Shown piece after piece: positions 60,240 through 64,000 of a stretch of DNA of 64,000 bases. The DNA lies in assembly GCA_001972305.1 (NCBI GenBank), contig BDDD01000126.1:186001-250000 (forward strand), in the 5' to 3' direction. Both the position numbers and the translations under genes were made by a program. The notes under the pieces are model-generated. The model did no database searches and was not told the origin of the DNA. It was given only the letters and a program-made list of their open reading frames with translations. Within the stretch, counting starts at the first letter, position 1. Every line of letters starts with the position of its first letter. The stretch comes from Cephalotus follicularis (Eukaryota; Streptophyta; Magnoliopsida; Oxalidales; Cephalotaceae).

Positions 60240-61480
60240 TAGGGCTTGCATGCTCTTCCTAGTTCATACACGCTAGTGGATCAATTCAAATCCTCTGCAA
60301 TAATTGTACCTATAGTTATTACTGAGCAGTTATTGAATTAAAATTTAATGGCTACAAATGCACTGATTTTTTGTATTATCCTGCATTTGTAGTCATTGGA
60401 TTTTAATCCAATGGCTGCTCTGTAATAATTGTACAATTATTACAGAATTGGGTTGGGTCTCTCGTTACGGTTACAAACAGTCATTATTATCGATAAATAA
60501 AAAACAATCATTATTATTTTTTTTTTTGATAAAATACAAAAAACAGTTCAAGTCACTTATTTCATAATTAACGAATACCTCTCGGAAGAAAAATTAAGTT
60601 AATTCAATTATCAATTTTTGTTAAGTTTTAGTTTTAATGGGTGGGGTATTTAATACGCGTTTGTCAATTTCAATTGAGTGTTCGTTATTTATGAAATGAG
60701 ATAGGTTAAGACTTAGCGTTATATAATTTCATGAGTTTTTTGTATTTTATCCTTAATTTTTTTAAGGGGTTTTGGTCTCTCTCCAATAAATACTTTCTTT
60801 AATAATTTAATATATGAATTATTCAACTGTTGAATTTAATCTATTACCTTTGTGGATCATGCACGTGAATTTTTAAGTTAATCAATTATGTACAGATATT
60901 TTATTTAAATATAATAAGTTGGACCATTTTATAATTTTTATATATACCGTTAAAAAGTTACTTATTCAATAACAAACTTATAAATATCTGATTAATTTAA
61001 AAATTAACATACATGATCTATAAAAATAATAAATCAAATTAAATCGTATAAAAAATAAATTCACCCGTTAACCTATTAATGAGAATGTTCGTTAGAAAGT
61101 GAGTTACGGGCTCTAATTTTTGCAATTTAAAATTAACTCTTAATGCAAAATCCAATCCACAAAAATTATTTAACAAGTTTAACTCAACCTTTTATTTGAA
61201 TGGTGGGTCTTAGCATTTAAATCGAAAGTGTGAGGCTGTGTCTTAACCCATATCTTTCTTATAACTTCACTGCCCTACACAAAAATTAAACATAACCTAG
61301 GAACCTAAGAACGTATGTTAACACTCATCCTTTTCAACATTAAACATTTTTTTAATGCGTTGAAATATGTGATAGACTCAATATATATAAATACGTTTTT
61401 TAATGCAATATTATAAATTATAAACATGTGATAGGTTGGAGAAGGTCGCTTTATAGTTTATTGTGGTATATTACTTTTTA
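60240..61480. other. Intergenic AT-rich region
   Basis: No gene recognised. It should include distal promoter sequence of the ACP gene in its first part. Confidence 0.5.
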
Positions 61481-61485
61481 TATGT

Positions 61486-62316
61486 TGCTGATACAGAAAT
61501 CTTTCTCTCAACAGTACCCTACGTGAAGGACTTTTATTTGTTAAGAGAAACGCTTGTCACTGATGCTTTGAGAAAGACTTTGATCTCGGACACCTGCACA
61601 AGGTAACAGAAATGGTGGAAAGTCCAGGAAGTTGTTCTCCCGGGGACACTCCGACGCTCAAGTTAGACAAAGTGCAGATGAAATAAGGTTCTCTTGAATG
61701 TAAAAATTGCTGACCTTTGTTCAGTCTGTTGAACTTGTATTTATAGTGGTGTTTGGTAACTGATAGAGCGTAAATGTCGCTGTTTTCCTTTGTTTGTAGT
61801 TGATTGTGATTCTATCTCCTTGTTTGGATAAGTGCAGATCCCGAGAAATCTGGTGGTGTTAATCCCCTTATCCCATAGATAAGGTTGAGGTCCTCCGTTT
61901 CAGGGCTGTGAAGGAACTTGATTATGCTACTGTTACAGAGGTCATGGTCCTCTTTAGTCCGAGGACAAAAGTAGCTTGAATATGTCCGAGGAGGAGCTTG
62001 ATAGTTTCTGTGTAGTGAAAAGAATGTCTTCTGTTCTGTGTCTGGTAGATACTTTGGGCTGAGGAAGTCCTCGACCCTTACACCATGGATGAGGTCTTCT
62101 GCCTCTAAGTCCGAGGAGTGTCCTCGGACTTAAGGTCTCAGTGTGTTCTCTTCAAAAAATACTGGTCTTCGGCTCCAGGTTCGAGAATGACGTTCTTTGC
62201 CATGTGTGTGCTCCTCGGCACGGCTTGTTGATAAGCTTCTAATCCCTCATGGACAGCTGGTCATGTCTGCTGTCGACACGTGTCCTTCTTAATATAAACA
62301 TATTTTTCCTCCATCA
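61486..62316 (-). mobile_element. Solo LTR of the Tat-like family (copy 4)
   Basis: 831 bp, TGCTGATACAGAAATC ... TTTCCTCCATCA, with a perfect 5-bp duplication tatgt at 61481-61485 and 62317-62321. The shared block ctcccggggacactccgacg lies at about 61637, and the minus-strand TATAAATA at 61745-61738. It is longer than copy 2 because its U3-like region contains extra cctcgga/gaggac-rich sequence (61880-62230). Confidence 0.9.
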
Positions 62317-62321
62317 TATGT

Positions 62322-64000
62322 TAACAACGATGTTCTATGCTTTATGCTTATCATCTTAATTTTTATTTATGTGATCTGTTAACAAAAAAAAAATTAGAAT
62401 AATTAAATATGGCTTTTTTGTTGTTTTAATGTTAATTTTGTAAAATTTTTTATTAAGATCCTTTTACTAAATCAAGTCTTTTATATGAATCTCTTCAAAA
62501 TTTCGTTCATTATTATGTTTGTGAAGATGTTTAGAGAGATTGAATTTTACTCTCATTAATCAAGTTGAAATAGAGGACACTAGTCTGTTTATGGTCAATG
62601 TAGAGATTATTGTTCCTTCTATAATTGTGGCTGATGAGCTGAAATTGTGAAAGCTTATTGTTCTCTTTATGATCATATAATTGAGTATGCATGCTTTTCG
62701 ACTTGGGAAAATTACAAATTGAGTAGATAGGGGAGATATCTTGATTTCATCACGATGGTTTTAGAATTCATTGTTATTCAGGTCGCAGGAAAAAAAAAAA
62801 AGAATTAGAGTCACTCATAAAAATGTCTCGACGCGATTCATCATTTTCGAACGCAGCATATAACTATTCGTTGTTTTATATTCTCGAAGTGATATTTTTA
62901 AATATTTCTTCCGACACATTCAAAATGTAATAACTCTGTTAAAAAAAATTGTAGAATTTGAAGTTTTAGACATGATCTTTGAGGATTATCAATACTTCAA
63001 GTATTGATAATGAAGTATTTATACCAAGGTATGAATTGAGATCAAACAGATTTATTGTTTGAGCTTGGTAATCTACATATGCAAGTCCATTTAATTAATT
63101 CCAAGAAAAGAGTCTTCAAGTTTATTCTGTCTTTTTTGGACATGTATTTAATTGTTATGCTTCCCTTTGTAATTAGTCTTAACTGTTGCATAATTCACTT
63201 AGTGAAGAGAGTATGTTTATCTTTGTAAGTAATCGTAATCAAGTTTCTTTGTAAATATTCTTAGTTGGACTGACCCTTTATCTACTTTGTCGTTTTCTTT
63301 GGTAGCTCTTGGTGTTTTGTTTTCTCGTAAAAACAAGAAGTATCAATGCAAAATAATTTATGCTTAGTTTCATTGTATTATTATTTTTTAAATGTGTTAA
63401 TTTTTTTTATTTTCAAATTTGAACAATTACTTGGGTACACTTTTAGAACAATAATAGGTGTACACTAGGCGAAACCATGATTTTTATAGAGGTGTCGAGA
63501 CTAAAGTTAAAAAAAACGAAATCATTCTTAAAAAATAATAAAATGATTAAATATAAGGTTTTCATAAAAAGAATATAAATAAAAAGGTAAATCGATTTTT
63601 TTATTATTATTTAAGCTAAACTCGTCGCATCTTCACACTATAAAATTATTTATTATTTAGTCCACACTAAAATTTTCAGTAATTTTCTTCTCAATGTAAA
63701 CAACCAAACACGAACTCGTCATCCATCATGTTCCGAAGTCTTATCTTGATAAGTTTAGTTGCTGTAAAATATCTAAAGAAATATTATAAATAAATAATAT
63801 AAATATCTATTTTACTATACAAATTACTTAGGTCCGTGATCGATTATGAACTTAAGATAGAATAGAAAATAAGGAGTGAAAATTTTTATTTATTTTAAGT
63901 CATCTATACTGTGTCTGTATAGTAAAAAAAAAAACTATTCTTAAATGTCTGCACTTTTTTTATTTCTTATTGAACATATTTTTTTGTAAGTGGTGTTGAA
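62322..64000. other. AT-rich right edge, no gene recognised
   Basis: It contains a 13-bp-arm palindrome at 62985-63011 (attatcaatactt c aagtattgataat). The stretch 63080-63340 (cttagtgaagagagt..ttctttgtaaatattcttagttgg) looks like LTR debris but has no defined partner or duplication. Confidence 0.4.

Noticed and set aside
1..64000. tRNA, rRNA, CRISPR arrays, prokaryotic operons
   Set aside because: None is visible. tRNA-like matches are only the primer-binding sites (TGGTATCAGAGC type) of Copia elements, and tandem repeats lack CRISPR architecture.

Overview
The window is nuclear DNA of a plant, most likely a eudicot. Its genes carry GT-AG introns, it is AT-rich, and it is crowded with plant-type Copia, Ty3/gypsy, LINE, CACTA and hAT elements. 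No bacterial, organellar or viral gene set is present. The species cannot be read from the sequence.

Five intact-looking host genes are visible: (1) a compact NAC-domain gene (21905-22613, +, 3 exons, 178 aa); (2) an Asterix/UPF0139-type ER membrane protein gene (30972 to 24076, -, 3 exons, 108 aa), whose 6.4 kb second intron holds a whole Copia element; (3) a Nudix hydrolase of the plant NUDT2/NUDT10 type (44581-47350, +, 8 coding exons, 280 aa); (4) a secreted Pollen Ole e 1/extensin-type protein gene (55905-58419, +, 2 exons, 192 aa); (5) a mitochondrial acyl carrier protein gene (59374 to 58800, -, 2 coding exons plus a 5'UTR exon, 128 aa). Genes 4 and 5 are convergent. Two broken host genes are also present: a start-less partial copy of the Asterix gene (16669 to 16274) and a dihydropyrimidinase pseudogene (35477-37561) with internal exons deleted.

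The rest is layered transposable elements. At the left edge lies the 3' part of a Ty3/gypsy (Tat-like) element: an antisense multi-exon gene (3227 to 774), a 68-bp tandem array, a polypurine tract and an LTR (4162-4809). Related LTRs recur at 6018-6568, 41222-41832 and 61486-62316, two of them as solo LTRs with perfect 5-bp target duplications. Two further solo LTRs with perfect duplications are at 10557-11702 (TTACC) and 38180-40982 (AAAAC); the second is nested in a CACTA-type remnant. Four Copia elements (16867-21408, 24575-29420, about 31790-35440, 49311-51838) are each decayed in a different way. A 5'-truncated LINE sits at 13168-15207. A hAT-type non-autonomous element with an 8-bp duplication sits at 41939-42801.

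A segmental duplication links 12917-16679 with 24401-30979. Each copy carries a different insertion, a LINE in the first and a Copia element in the second, and serves as the empty-site control for the other.

The most unusual observation is that the antisense retrotransposon gene is predicted to begin MARTKQTKR. Its residues 2-7 are identical to the first six residues of the mature histone H3 tail (ARTKQT).
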